This document shows, piece by piece, positions 1-11,331 of a stretch of DNA of 64,000 nucleotides (the first letter of the stretch is position 1; the number at the start of each line of letters is the position of its first letter). The notes beneath the pieces were generated by a model. It worked only from the letters and a program-made list of their open reading frames with translations, made no database searches and was not told where the DNA came from. The stretch comes from Poronia punctata (lineage: Eukaryota > Ascomycota > Sordariomycetes > Xylariales > Xylariaceae): positions 1 through 64,000 of the forward strand of contig MU401646.1 in NCBI GenBank assembly GCA_022579005.1, written 5' to 3'. The position numbers and the translations under genes are program-made.

Positions 1-93
<93 letters not shown>
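1..93. other. Poly-C run at window edge (assembly artefact)
   Basis: Positions 1-93 are uninterrupted C. Similar long C/G runs flank both N gaps in this window, where they lie next to error-filled duplicate sequence. I therefore read this as a contig end or gap edge rather than biology. It means the left border of the gene cluster may lie beyond a break. Confidence 0.75.
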
Positions 94-802
94 ATTCTTA
101 CATTGTGGGTGTAGATGGTACCGAATGACATGATGAGGAATATTTTGAACTCTCTTGGCTTATGCTTCTTGGGGTTTGTTGTGCGGTGTGGTATGGTGTG
201 GTGTGGTGTGGTGTGGTGTGGTGTGGTGTGGCTGGAGGGGAATCATATCGTTTGTCTTTTTATTTTAAATGCCATGATATTTGGTACTGACATGGAAAAA
301 TGACGGTCATCGGATACCGTACTCGTTCGGTGTTTGCGGAAAATGGGAAAGTCCAGTCCGGTATTCACAGTCCGAAGGCAGAGTCCGTCCGACGAAATGG
401 TCCGGTTCTTATACTACGTAGTTAACCTAGGTACATGGATGTAGGAATGCAAGGGAAGTGAAGTCAGGGGTTCGGGCGATATTGCTATTGATATTGCATC
501 TAATCTAATGTAGAGGAATGTGAAGTCAAAAGACGAGGAAACTCGCAACAGCATCATGGTAACTGCAGGAAACTTTGATAATTTCTAGATAATGTAGCTT
601 GGGTAACTCGATCTACACACTCGTAAGATACAACAGTCAGGGGCTCCCTCTTAACACCCTGGAGTCCCGTCATTTAAGACATACGAGCTGTGACGGACAA
701 GAGTCTATACACCACCACAGCAGACGATAAAGAGAGCAGATAGATAGAGACAAGAGCAACCCCTCCCCACATCAATGTAATAGTCTAAATAGAGCAAATT
801 AC
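94..802. other. Intergenic, with a GTGTG/GGTGT microsatellite
   Basis: No supported gene. Positions about 183-232 are a tandem GTGTGGT-type repeat. The rest is ordinary intergenic sequence with an ACTCGTA heptamer at 619-625. It is the 3' flank of the P450 gene. Confidence 0.6.
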
Positions 803-2707
803 CTATTCAACCAAGCGATCTCTCAGAATCTTGACCCGAATACCCGGAGTATCATCACGCGTTATACCGTTGAAGCAGTCCCCGATGACATCGACATCAC
901 GCTCTCTAACCACCTCATACGTCTCCATTTCAAACCGGGACAAGATGCGAGCGACGGTTAACAGTAATTCGGCGTTGGCAAGACTAGCTGTGTTAGCTTG
1001 TTCTCTCTCTCTATCTAGTGAAATATACACTTACTTGATTCCGAGACAATTCCTATTACCACGTCCAAAAGCCATGAAATACCGCGTCTTCAAACTTGGA
1101 TTATCTAACCACCTTTGCGGATTGAATCGTTCCGGCTCCGGGAAGATGGCTGGATTCATGTGTGTGAGATATAATGATTGCATAACGGGTGTCTGTGTAG
1201 TTAAAGTAGTTAGCAGTGTGCCCGTGCGCGGTATGGACATTTTGTTAGTGTCTTGAGGTAATAATAATAATAGTATTTCTTCTTACCCCCTTTGGGATCA
1301 CCCATTGCTTGTATTGAATGTCCCTGTCAGGCGAGATGCGCGGTGCACGGGTCGAGACGGCGTTGGTCATGCGTAAACCTTCGGTTATACAGGCGCACTG
1401 TGAAGTCGGTTAGTCCCCGGATTCAAATACGTATGGAATACGGAGCCAGCCCCGACCGACCGGACATCCTAGAGTGGAGAGAGGGGAGAGGGAGAGATGA
1501 GAGGAGAGAGAAACGTACAAAGAAAGGCAATGTCTCAATATTAGCCAACGTAACACTTGCGTCTGGACGTGGCATAACCGTCTTCAGCTCTTCAAGAGCG
1601 CGACTTGAAATGTCGGGATTTGTCAATATGTGATACATTATAACTGTGAGATTACGTGTGGTCGGATCAGTGCCTGCACCAAGGGTCAAAAAGGCCTCGG
1701 CATTGAGCCGACCGACAGACTTTTCTTCCGGCGGCAGATCACTGTCGAGGATCTCGGAGAATATTGTCCTGGAGTTGATGCCAGCGTCCACGGCCCCTCC
1801 TTTTTCCTTGGCGTCGATGTGGGCCTGAATGCTATCCATCGGGTACTTGGCGCGGGCAGCGACGGCGGCGGCCGAGGGGCTGAACCAGCGGACGAACCAC
1901 GGCTCGAGATGAAGAGACAGGACCGTCAAAGTCTTGAACTGTCTTCCTACCGGCCGGATCTTGCCCAGCTGTCTAAAGGTCTCGAACCAATCGCGACCCC
2001 ATTCTTCTCTGCCTAGGTTGCCCATGTCAACTCCAAGCGAGTAGGAAGAGATGATGTCCATCGTGAGCGCCGCCATGGCGTGCGTCAGGTTGACAACAGA
2101 TTCTCCCCGAGCGTAGGTGGTCCCAAGCCGCTCCAGCAGCCGATCAATCTTGTCCGAGATGAGGCTCTCCAGTTGGCGAACGGCGCCTTTGCTGAAGAAA
2201 CGACTTAGGGCGCCCTTTCGTCTATGATGTAGTTGGTGGTCCATTGTCTGAAGCATAGACCAACCCATCATGCCCGACTCGGTCGCCACGGAGAACCACG
2301 GATCGCCATTTCGAAGTTGCCTACCCGGCGGCGAGTAAATGGGATCGAGGAAGTCGGGATCATAGATGTGGATGTGGATGGGGTTGATGCGCACAATGGG
2401 TCCTGTTCTGCGTATTAGTGATCTGAAGCATCCCCTAGCTCGGAAGAATAAGAGGAGGATAGATAGACCTACCGTATTGCCTATGTAGTTCTTCTATTTT
2501 CCACATATACCGATAATTCAACGGCCACACATCGTAATAGAACTCGTACCAGAACGTAACCGCGGCGAGCTTCGGGCCTGGAAACCTGGCGAGCGGATGA
2601 AGTGTTATGCGGTACAAGAAAATGCCCAACCAGTAAACCACATACAGCGGTACGGCCAAGAGAAGTAGACGAGACAAAGACAAATTTGCGATTAATTCGA
2701 CGTCCAT
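803..2707 (-). CDS. Cytochrome P450 monooxygenase
   Basis: Five exons on the minus strand (2707-2473, 2402-1519, 1397-1287, 1192-1035, 983-803) with GT-AG introns and consistent phases give about 522 residues. An N-terminal hydrophobic anchor is followed by the proline hinge FPGP. The K-helix ExxR (EGLR), the PEPERF motif and the haem loop [10 protein letters not shown] with its Cys ligand are all visible. The protein is therefore a microsomal haem-thiolate oxidase, full length for the family. I chose the ATG at 2707 (A at -3, G at +4); an in-frame ATG at 2746 would add 13 residues. It is divergent from the reductase gene at 3112, with an AflR-type palindrome between them, so it is probably a cluster tailoring oxidase. 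Substrate (hydroxylation or phenol coupling of an anthraquinone or xanthone) is inference. Confidence 0.9.
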
Positions 2708-3111
2708 GATGACAAGCTGCAATGAAACGAATAAAAGCGATAACATGACGGTTTCTGCGTGGCTTTCTGTATGTATACGGCAGTGGAAAGATGGAGGATA
2801 CGAGGTCTAACCCCGACTGGTTCCGAATCCCGATTTGTCGGTTCGGTGTAAGCTTAGCGAAGGAACCAACTTCGGTTATCGACTGCATGTCCGACACGGA
2901 ATAGCATGAGTTACCGAAGACCGCTACGAGTTCTTCATCTGGTATCGTCTAGTAACGCCGTCTTGAAGGGAATATAATGACGATAAAGGGCCCGGGCAGT
3001 CTAGCCAAGTACATCAATCACATCGATCCAGCCAACAAGAAAGCTCTCCTCACGTTACTTACACTACTTTGTGATCTCCCTCTTCATTAGACGCCGACGA
3101 CGACGACGAAA
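2708..3111. promoter_or_regulatory. Bidirectional promoter, P450 / SDR
   Basis: About 400 bp separate the divergent P450 and SDR start codons. The region carries one TCG(N5)CGA palindrome at 2872-2882 and several nearby CCGAA/TTCGG half sites. The arrangement implies joint control. Confidence 0.55.
2872..2882. promoter_or_regulatory. AflR-type palindrome TCGGTTATCGA
   Basis: Matches TCGGWNNNCGA and the AflR consensus TCG(N5)CGA. It lies between the divergent P450 and SDR genes, about 165 bp from the P450 ATG and 230 bp from the SDR ATG. Confidence 0.55.
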
Positions 3112-4104
3112 ATGAGTTCTACTTACATCCCTTACCGGCTCGATGGAAAGGTCGCTCTGGTGACCGGCTCGGGCCGTGGAATCGGTGCTGCCATGGCAGT
3201 TGAGCTAGGCCGTTGCGGTGCCAAGGTCGTTGTCAACTACGCCAACTCACGCGAATCCGCCGAGAAGGTTGTCCAAGAGATCAAGAGCCTAGGTTCTGAC
3301 TCTATCGCGATCAAGGCGGACGTGAGACAGGTTGCCGAGACGACCAGACTCATGGACGAGGCGATTAAGCATTTTGGCGGGCTAGATATCGTGTGCAGCA
3401 ACTCGGGGGTCGTGAGCTTTGGCCATCTGAGCGAAGTGACAGAGGTTTGTCTACTCCAGTCGACTGGGCTTGCATTACACCCGGACATCCGACATCCCAC
3501 CAGCATGCAGAAGCGAGATCTCTCCTGATACTAATTCCGCGGCGACATGACAGGAAGAGTTCGACCGTGTCTTCAGCTTGAACACGAGGGGTCAATTCTT
3601 CGTGGCGCGCGAGGCGTACAAACATCTCAACGAAGGAGGTCGCATCATCCTCATGTCGTCCAACACGGCAAAGGACTTTAGCGTGCCACGTCACTCGCTG
3701 TACTCGGGCTCGAAAGGCGCCATCGACTCGTTTGTGCGCGTCTTCGCCAAGGATTGCGGGGACAAGAGAATCACCGTCAACGCGGTCGCACCTGGTGGAA
3801 CCGTAACCGACATGTTCCACGAAGTGTCGCAGCATTATATCCCCAATGGCGATCAATACTCGGCCGAGGAACGACAGAAGGTGAGTGGCAGCCCGCGTCT
3901 GAGACGGGAAGCTGGTAGTCATAGTCGTGGTGCATTCGATTCGGATTACTGATGCGTACTGATTAATAGATGGCTGCTCATGCCTCTCCCCTGGCCCGAA
4001 ATGGGTTTCCCATCGACATTGCGCGCGTCGTTTGCTTCCTGGCGAGTAAGGAGGCGGAGTGGGTTAACGGCAAGATCTTGACTCTTGATGGAGGAGCGGC
4101 ATAA
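3112..4104 (+). CDS. Polyketide ketoreductase, SDR (versicolorin/T4HN reductase-like, MdpC-type)
   Basis: Three exons (3112-3444, 3554-3880, 3970-4104), all phase 0, give 264 residues, the normal length for classical short-chain dehydrogenases. Visible are the cofactor motif TGSGRGIG, the CSNSG segment, the catalytic YSGSK (Tyr-x-x-x-Lys) and the C-terminal LDGGAA ending typical of fungal hydroxynaphthalene and versicolorin reductases. These NADPH enzymes reduce polyhydroxy-aromatic polyketides. In monodictyphenone-type clusters the MdpC homologue, working with a dehydratase-like partner, turns emodin into chrysophanol. The partner candidate here is at 11858-12718. The first intron has a weaker donor (GTTTGT). 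Expression is probably shared with the divergent P450 through the palindrome at 2872. Family assignment is firm; the exact substrate is inferred. Confidence 0.93.
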
Positions 4105-5222
4105 GCTGGGAGATGTGCCAAAAAGTGTATTACCCATTCGGTATCCCTAGAATTACTTTGATAGATACTTATTGATAGAGACGGCTACTACGATTTTAGA
4201 TCGTACAAACAGGAAAAATAAAGATAAATTCTAAAGAGAATCCCTCATTCTTCGACCTATATCTTTACTCATGCATTCTAGGAGAGACATCAAATCTGGT
4301 GTGTGATTTTGTGAAATTGGAAGAGAGTTTCGTTCCAACAGGGACATGGACAATAATCGCGTTTAACTATCATACTTCATTAAGCAGCTAACCTAGACTA
4401 ACCTGAATATTTACCTAAGCGAGTGTATAAAATATACGGTGTAAAGCGTGATGTCATATAACAATTCCGATTTATCACTGCAGTCTTTAGAGAGTTTTCA
4501 TACGACAGGAATACTGCGTAAAGTAAATGCATTCCAAGTTCAACAAAGGCGCAAATGTAGAAGCATAGAGTTGGAAAACAGAGACGGGTGTCTGGCGACC
4601 TGCACCTAAGCTCTCGATTCACTTCCTTTTGTATGGTCGCGGAGACATCCCGCTGCTGCGGTTCGTCCCTTCCATCCAGTAAACCTTAATTTTATCTAAT
4701 TTGTGCCGGGGTATCGAAATGGTGGTTTGGATGTAAGACCTACCTTACCTACGAGTAGGACATTCACTCGGTTTCCGACTTATCAGCGGCTAAGGTTCTG
4801 TTGTAAGAACACCGAGTCCCGATTGTGGCGTTCCGATGCTACTTGCTGTGCATGTAAGCTTTTTGATCTCACCAGGATTAGGCCTGGACCTAGCCGTCGG
4901 TCTGATGTGACGGTTCAAACGATAATATACGGGTATGACGAAAGGCAAAATAATACAATCTGGACGAGCCCACTGTCATGTCGTGTTAGAAGCCCGCATG
5001 TAGCTAACCTAGCTCCCCGGTCATGTTTGGTATCCAAGTCGGCGCGGACAAAGGAATTATCTCGCACTATCATTTCGTTCCGTTTTCCGCCCCAAAGAGG
5101 AGGCTCATCCTACCTAGCATCTCTATTAAAAAGCATCGGGCATATGAACTGGCACTGGCATTCTAGACCTCTTGACTGTACAGCTCCAAATATCCCAAAT
5201 TGACATAAACATTTCACCCATC
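4105..5222. other. Intergenic between SDR and NmrA-like gene
   Basis: No coding exon that I can support. It holds one AflR-type palindrome (4768-4778), a TACGAGT heptamer near 4751 and ACCTA-rich stretches. Confidence 0.55.
4768..4778. promoter_or_regulatory. AflR-type palindrome TCGGTTTCCGA
   Basis: Matches TCGGWNNNCGA. It lies about 445 bp upstream of the NmrA-like gene. Confidence 0.5.
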
Positions 5223-6026
5223 ATGCCCACTTACGCAGTTCTAGGTAGCACGGGCAACTGTGGCTCTGCCCTGATCCGGAACCTGCTGGACCAGTCCCCT
5301 GAGAATCGGATCAACGCCTATTGCCGCAACAAGGGAAAACTATACAGAGTGGTGCCCGAAGTCGTCGACAACAAGAACGTCGCCGTCTTCGAAGGCAGTT
5401 TCACCGATGACAAGCTAATGGACGACTGCCTTCGGGGCACCAAGGCAGTCTTCATGGCGGTTACAAGCAACGACAATGTGCCGGGCATTCGGCTCAACAC
5501 GGATACAGCATTGGCAGTCATCCGGACACTCTACCGTCTACGCAGTGAAATCGGCGAGTCCAAATACGTGCCACCGAAGCTGGTTCTTCTCAGCGCATGC
5601 TGTTTCGACGATCATCTGGCTCGAAACATGCCGAAATGGTTTCGTCCCATCATGCTGCGGGCAGCATCAAACGTCTACCTAGACCTGCAGCGCGCCGAAG
5701 ACGTCCTACGCTCACACGACCAATGGGTCAAGTCCATCTTCATCAAGCCGGCCGGCTTGTCGCCCGATATCGCGCGCGGACACCAGCTCACTTTCGACGA
5801 GGAGGAGAGCTTCGTGAGCTACATGGACCTTGCAAACGGTATGATCGAGGCCGCCACTGACGAGGAAGGCCGCTTCGACGGAAGGAACGTCGGCGTCGTC
5901 AACAAGGTCCGCGGGCAGGGTGCGAGGTTCCCCGGCGGCACACCAAAGTGCATTGCTTTGGGCTTTGTTAGACATTTCTGTCCCTGGCTGCACCCTTATC
6001 TGCCTGAGACCGGTCCTGATAAATAG
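5223..6026 (+). CDS. NmrA-family NAD(P)-binding oxidoreductase (AflX/MdpK-like)
   Basis: A single exon of 267 residues. The ATG at 5223 is chosen because the Rossmann strand and glycine motif ([10 protein letters not shown]) follow directly, as in the family; an upstream in-frame ATG at 5172 would add 17 residues that do not look like the family. The protein resembles the atypical SDR/NmrA proteins of sterigmatocystin, aflatoxin (AflX/StcQ) and monodictyphenone (MdpK) clusters. Those act around oxidative ring cleavage and rearrangement of anthraquinones. There is no SDR Tyr-x-x-x-Lys in the expected place, consistent with an NmrA-like protein. It pairs functionally with the DUF4243 protein downstream. 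Family call is good; the catalytic step is inferred from cluster homology. Confidence 0.85.
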   Translation: MPTYAVLGSTGNCGSALIRNLLDQSPENRINAYCRNKGKLYRVVPEVVDNKNVAVFEGSFTDDKLMDDCLRGTKAVFMAVTSNDNVPGIRLNTDTALAVIRTLYRLRSEIGESKYVPPKLVLLSACCFDDHLARNMPKWFRPIMLRAASNVYLDLQRAEDVLRSHDQWVKSIFIKPAGLSPDIARGHQLTFDEEESFVSYMDLANGMIEAATDEEGRFDGRNVGVVNKVRGQGARFPGGTPKCIALGFVRHFCPWLHPYLPETGPDK

Positions 6027-6740
6027 GCAGCTAGTGACACGGCGACACTGTCTACTAGGAGTTAATGGCGATGGGTAGTGTGTGTTATTAGTTGAGCGAC
6101 CTTATTAGAATGCAAAATGACGACTTTACTGTTTCTATTTACGCATGTTGTTAGTATCAGAACTTTCCTTGTGCTTGATACCTTAATACCTTCAAAGTTC
6201 AGGAATCTGGAACTTCAAATAGGTAGTACATTGAGTATAAGTACCGATTATAGTCTAGCCTTGTTGGGCAGAGCACACAAGCCACAATATTTCCGTGGAC
6301 TACGCCACATGCTACTCATTCAGGACCGTCAGACCAAACCACTCGTACTGAATTGCTTCATCACATGTCGCACAAGTACATTGCCGGACGCGATCGACGT
6401 CTAGCGCGTAACTTGCGTGAAATGAACTTTCAATGGCGTTCAACGACAAGTAGAGATGCCCGCAATGATTACAAATTCCTAGACTGGGTAGATATTGCAC
6501 CCATTCAGAGTTTGAAGCATCAAGCAAGCCAGGTCTTTCTTCTACCATCTACTACACAACTTGCGGTAGTACGGGCGTAAATTTGCCCTCCCATCATGTC
6601 ACAAATCCTTCTCCAGATGGCAATATAACAACCCAAACACTTTCAGCGTAATATGATAACAGACTACGTAGTATACAAGGTAGGCTGCAGATGAAATTAT
6701 CCTCTTCGTCCCCCCCCCCCCTATCTAGTCCATCTACTAT
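6027..6740. other. Intergenic, convergent 3' ends
   Basis: Between the 3' ends of the NmrA-like and questin-oxidase-like genes. Apart from a 12-base C run near 6711-6721 I see nothing. Confidence 0.6.
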
Positions 6741-8084
6741 TTACATCAGATCCGGTCGCTGCCATGCCTCGTCGTAGCCGATGAACCTTACCCACTTGAG
6801 GTCGATAGGCATATTCTTGGTTGTGTCATGAGCGATCCTGGCCAGTTTGAGCCACATATCACCCTTGGTAGGGAAGTACTCGGCCCAATGCCCATCCTCA
6901 TACTCCCTACACACCTGCTCCCCGTTCTTCAAGGCACGTATGAACTTGGCAGCATGGCCATCATCGTGCTCCTTGGTGACAGCGCCGAACACATCTTCCC
7001 AGCTCCAACCATCACTCTGCGGGCTCGAGTAGTTGACGATGAAATCCCCAACCAGAGCCGGGCTCCCCGAGCACGCGTACCAGGCCAAGTCAGTACGCAT
7101 CTTGAACTCGAGGAGACGCGCGCGGTCCTTGAGCGAGATCCAGTCGTTTTGTCTCCCGAGGACGCTCATGAAGATGCTGCTCGTGACAGAATGCATCCAG
7201 AAGAAGTCGATCTTGGTTTTTCGGCCTTCGAATTGCGCCTCGCCGCACATATACGCCACTGTGCTGATCATCTCGGCCGTGCGTCGCCGTAATTCATCTT
7301 CGTCAACAGCCACTCGGACCTTTCCGGCTACGCGCGCGAACGAGTCTCCGGCGCGGCCTACCACACCGTTGCGGAGCTTCAACCCCATGTCAGACCAGCG
7401 CGGCGCCGTGCGGATCTCCTCGGTGGCCCGGATTTCATCCACCAGCTGCAGTAGCGACTGCGGCTTCTCATCACCGTTGTCTTGTTTGGCAGCCTGTGCT
7501 TCGCACATGCCGAACAGCTTATACAGATCGCTGTCATCGTTTGCCGCAGCTTGGGCGAGGGCTTCGGCCACGATGCCGGGGAGATCAAACTCGACGCCTA
7601 GCCCCAGGTGGATAAGCGGGTGGTAGAGGCCGTCGAACATGCTGGAGAACATGCGCTCGGCGACCTCGGTGCCGGCGAAGACATATTCCTGCACCACGGC
7701 ACGGTATCCGGCTGTCGCGATCTTCCGCTCGAAGAAGTGCAGGAAGGTGTTGTATTGCACTTTAACGTGCATGGTCTGGAGGAAGACTTTGGCGTCGTCC
7801 AGCTTCTCGAGCAAATCTTGGTCGACCGGAGGCATGGGCCGTTGTCCGGCCGCCTCGTCTGCGTAGCGGTCCCGGAGCTCCTGCGGTCCGGCACCCAGGG
7901 CGAGACAGGTCAACAAGCTGTGCGATATGTGGTTCATCCCCGCCATCTCGCGGAAGAACATGTGATAGGTCTCATGGTTCTTCTGGAGAAGCCGGTTACA
8001 CTCCTCGACTGTGCCGGGAGGGTTGGCTCCTCCACGGACCAAGCCCAGTTGCTTAGGAGTGAGTTCGAGGGTAGAGGTTGCCAT
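6741..8084 (-). CDS. Questin oxidase-like protein (DUF4243; GedK/MdpL/AflY-type)
   Basis: An intronless frame of 447 residues, the usual length for the DUF4243 family. The N-terminal HETYHMFF and NHISHSLLT segments, the HVKVQYNTFLHFF segment and the C-terminal half with SGSPALVGDF and KEHDDGHAAK are family-like and histidine-rich. Members include questin oxidase (GedK), MdpL and AflY/HypA, linked to Baeyer-Villiger-type opening of the anthraquinone quinone ring towards benzophenones. With SDR, dehydratase-like and NmrA-like genes in the same cluster, its presence argues that the pathway goes past emodin. Three AflR-type sites lie upstream (8297, 8485 degenerate, 8561). Family assignment is strong; substrate is not determined by sequence. 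Confidence 0.9.
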   Translation of the reverse strand: MATSTLELTPKQLGLVRGGANPPGTVEECNRLLQKNHETYHMFFREMAGMNHISHSLLTCLALGAGPQELRDRYADEAAGQRPMPPVDQDLLEKLDDAKVFLQTMHVKVQYNTFLHFFERKIATAGYRAVVQEYVFAGTEVAERMFSSMFDGLYHPLIHLGLGVEFDLPGIVAEALAQAAANDDSDLYKLFGMCEAQAAKQDNGDEKPQSLLQLVDEIRATEEIRTAPRWSDMGLKLRNGVVGRAGDSFARVAGKVRVAVDEDELRRRTAEMISTVAYMCGEAQFEGRKTKIDFFWMHSVTSSIFMSVLGRQNDWISLKDRARLLEFKMRTDLAWYACSGSPALVGDFIVNYSSPQSDGWSWEDVFGAVTKEHDDGHAAKFIRALKNGEQVCREYEDGHWAEYFPTKGDMWLKLARIAHDTTKNMPIDLKWVRFIGYDEAWQRPDLM

Positions 8085-8296
8085 GATGATTGATTATTTC
8101 ATGCAGGGATGAGAGAGTTGAAAATCACGAGACGACAAGGAATTTTCTTGCTTCAGAGGCCGTAGTACTAGGTGGCTTTGTGATTCTCGACTTCTATTCT
8201 GCTCTGTTCTATAGCCCTATGATATGATGGACTATGGAGAATACCTGGATGCTCCATCTCCATCCTCATTCTCCGTCCGACGAATGAACAACTCTA

Positions 8297-8307
8297 TCGG
8301 GCTCCGA
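8297..8307. promoter_or_regulatory. AflR-type palindrome TCGGGCTCCGA
   Basis: TCG(N5)CGA; on the other strand it reads TCGGAGCCCGA, matching TCGGWNNNCGA. It is about 210 bp upstream of the questin-oxidase-like ATG. Confidence 0.55.
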
Positions 8308-8484
8308 GTACGCCTTCTCAAGTTTCATTATCATTGGAGGCGTGATAGAGTTAGGAGTATCATACGCATCGCATGCAGCAGTCATCCCCCGTAAAGGATC
8401 AGGACCCCTAATAGACTTCCGGTATTAACTGACAGGGATCGAGAAAGTCTTAGGGCTGAGTGAGATCTAACCTAGACTTTCACA

Positions 8485-8495
8485 TCGGAACTCGG
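8485..8495. promoter_or_regulatory. Degenerate AflR-type site TCGGAACTCGG
   Basis: Fits the relaxed AflR consensus ending in CGR (G for A). It lies between the two perfect sites upstream of the questin-oxidase-like gene. Confidence 0.35.
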
Positions 8496-8560
8496 TAGTC
8501 GGGTAATTAATTAGACTACCTAGCTGATGATCGCCATCACCGTCCCCGCCTTTTCTGACA

Positions 8561-8571
8561 TCGGATTTCGA
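8561..8571. promoter_or_regulatory. AflR-type palindrome TCGGATTTCGA
   Basis: Matches TCGGWNNNCGA, about 480 bp upstream of the questin-oxidase-like gene. Confidence 0.5.
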
Positions 8572-8677
8572 GGTGTTGGTAGTTTGACTGCAACGTAGTA
8601 AAATCACCGTCTCGCTAATCTCATGCACAGTTTTTGCAAATCTCACAAGGTACCTCTATCCATGAACATTGCCACCA

Positions 8678-8715
8678 ATCTAGACATGTACACGTAATCT
8701 AGACATGTACACGTA
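8678..8715. repeat. Tandem duplication of a 19-bp unit
   Basis: The unit AATCTAGACATGTACACGT occurs twice in direct tandem. It is a local duplication in intergenic DNA with no evident function. Confidence 0.7.
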
Positions 8716-9956
8716 GAACATGAATACAAGATTCAATTGTCCAGGAAGACGCCCTACATCAAGCCACAATCGCGGCGAAAATGAGTTGGGGTGACAGATT
8801 ATGATTACCTAAGGCACATATGAATCTACGATCATCTATACTAGATCAGATACAGGACTAGAAGCAAAATCGACATGTCAATACCTCGGTAGTCTATTCC
8901 AAATGTATTGAAGTGACGAAGCCACACCGCCTGCACAGACGTGGCAAGGTACTCGTAAATAGAAAAGACTTGCGAAAGATGGATCTGCGGGTCCTCTCGC
9001 TTGAAGTGTTCCTTATCAACTCTTGGCCGATTCCGGGGAAGCTCGTCGCTGAACCTGCCCCCCCCTGCCTAAGGTACTTACCTACATTGATGACGAGGGG
9101 GGTGGGCAGTTACACATACAACGAGTGCGAGTGATCTGTCGTTCCTTCCTCACATTGACAGAACCAGGCCAAACCGATCATCGGGTCGTTAATCTCAAAA
9201 GCTTCGACTGTCTGTGCATAAGACTGGCGAGTTGGTTATTGCCAGAGACCGAAATGAAATCTTGTAATTTACTCGTATATGGTCCCGGGGATGCGAAAAA
9301 AAAGGACCAGGGCTTGAACTTTTTCTTACCGAACCACGTTAATATAAATCTTGGTTATAGCGCCTATTGGTAGTCGCTGTATTCTGCGGCCTTTCAGTAG
9401 AACAGCCGAAATATCGACCCCTACATACTCGTAATATCTATGACAATCTTCTCGGATCTTAATTTCTGTTTTCATGCAACCCCGGCGCAAGACGGCCATA
9501 ATTGAGTCTTGGGCTGGCATGATACCTCTACCACCTACATGTAAATATCCTGGTTACCGAGGCCTGCCAGTTCCACAAAAGCGCGGCTTCTTTTGCTTCC
9601 ATATTGCGGAGATGTAGTAGTCTAGAAATAATTTACGCTGGTTACTGATGATAACAACGGGTGTTGCAATACGGAAGCAGTCTCTTTCCCGTGTCTGGAT
9701 AGGCCTTTGGCGAAAATCTAAAAGGGTACGTGCATATACCTTATCTATCTTCCAAGTATATACTAGTCTAGGTCACTACGATATATCCTGGCAAACTACA
9801 ACCCCTTCAAACCCGAAGAGAGGTATTCCACGCGCTATTATTAAATTTATTTTAGAGAGAGAATTTTCTGAGCTGACTGGCTTTCGCCTTAACGGACGGT
9901 AGGCGGGCGAATCTGGCAGAATGGTATACTTCATGGTAGGGCGAAGAGACGCCACA

Positions 9957-9967
9957 TCGGACAGCGA
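9957..9967. promoter_or_regulatory. AflR-type palindrome TCGGACAGCGA
   Basis: Matches TCGGWNNNCGA, about 365 bp upstream of the thioesterase ATG. Confidence 0.5.
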
Positions 9968-10332
9968 TAGTGATGTAGGGGATAGCTGTCGGTGATAGCC
10001 GAACTCAGCCACGGGGAATATCACACTCGGGGCAGGCAAAAGAATTTGTTTAGATACAGGTCACGTAATACGGCTTCCAACATTGTGTCGGTAAATAATA
10101 TCACTACATAGTTAAAAAGAGTATGGAACGCGAACGAATCGGTGACAATACGATAACTCATTTCGAGCCCCAACCCGACATCATCTTCCTAACTGACCTC
10201 CATCTCGTGAATACCCATCTGTTATTATCTAAAGCCTTTTTTTGTATCGTGTATGTAGCTAAACTGGATGTGCCCCCTATACCACAAACTCCAACTTTCG
10301 ATCTTGTTTCTTTTTCATAGCATTCATCCATA

Positions 10333-11331
10333 ATGGGGGTTGGTGGATACAAGCAGATAAACAAGGCGTTGAACATATGCGCCTTTGACGACTATCTAGC
10401 AGCTCAACAAGCACAGTTGCCAAAATTACCAGATGTCGAACACATCAGCCCACGAGTTATTCGTATACTGGGTCAGAACCCAGGAAAGGTCCGTAACCAA
10501 CGACACATTCCCGTGGAGAAAGCATAGACGCCACTAACACATCCATCATAGTTCACACTCCAAGGCACGAATACCTACATAGTAGGCACAGGTCCTCAAA
10601 GACTCCTCATCGACACCGGCCAAGGGATTCCCGAATGGGCCTCCCTGATATCATCAACCCTGCACGACATGAACATCACATTATCACACGTCCTCCTCTC
10701 CCACTGGCACGGCGACCACACCCAAGGCGTACCCGATCTCCTAACCATGTACCCCTACTTATCCGACTCGATCTACAAAAACAGCGCGGGAAAGGGACAA
10801 AAGGACATCTCGGACGGCCAAATCTTCCGCGTCGAAGGCGCGACTGTCAGAGCGCTTCACGCGCCAGGCCATTCGCACGACCACATGTGTTTCGTCATCG
10901 AGGAAGACGACGCCATGTTCACGGGCGACAACATCCTCGGCCACGGAAGTAGTGCGGTGCAAGAGTTAGGCACGTACATGTCCACTTTGGAGAAGATGCG
11001 CGCGGCGGGCTGTGCTGTCGGATACCCGGCTCATGGGGTCGTGCTCAAGAATCTCAAGAGTAAGATCTCCATTGAGCTTTCGCAGAAGTTGAGGCGGGAG
11101 GCGCAGGTTTTGAAGGGGTTGAATGAGGCGAAATGTGCTGGCGAGAAGACGTCGCCGACATTGTCGGTCAAGGAGCTTGTTACGCTCATTTATGGCCCTG
11201 CGCTCGATGAAGAGGTGAGGATGATGGCGCTTGAACCGTTTATTGATGAGGTTTTGCGCAAGTTGACGAATGATGGCAAGGTGGCCTTTCGGGTCTTGTC
11301 GGGGCAGAAAAGATGGTTCTCTTTGGCATAG
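10333..11331 (+). CDS. ACTE: Metallo-beta-lactamase-type atrochrysone carboxyl-ACP thioesterase
   Basis: Two exons (10333-10488, 10552-11331) joined by a 63-bp intron with a CACTAAC branch site give 311 residues. The zinc motif is HWHGDH (His103, His105, Asp107, His108), followed by the APGHSHDH and FTGDN segments of the fold. These free-standing hydrolases release the polyketide from non-reducing PKSs that lack a C-terminal thioesterase, giving atrochrysone carboxylic acid. That matches the PKS at 16998-22662, whose protein ends just after the ACP. One AflR-type site lies about 365 bp upstream. The donor (GTCCGT) is non-consensus, but the joined reading matches the family through the junction. 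Confidence 0.93.

Larger units (their letters stand above)
8085..10332. other. 2.2 kb divergent intergenic region
   Basis: Separates the divergent questin-oxidase-like and thioesterase genes. It holds three perfect and one degenerate AflR-type palindromes (8297, 8561, 9957; 8485) and a tandem 19-bp duplication near 8678-8715. No coding exon is supported; the short frames lack codon structure and homology. Confidence 0.6.

Noticed and set aside
115..303. Small open frame over the GTGTGGT microsatellite
   Set aside because: Its middle is the repeat translated; there are no gene signals.
7033..7626. 197-codon frame opposite the DUF4243 gene
   Set aside because: Antisense shadow; the minus-strand protein has clear family motifs.
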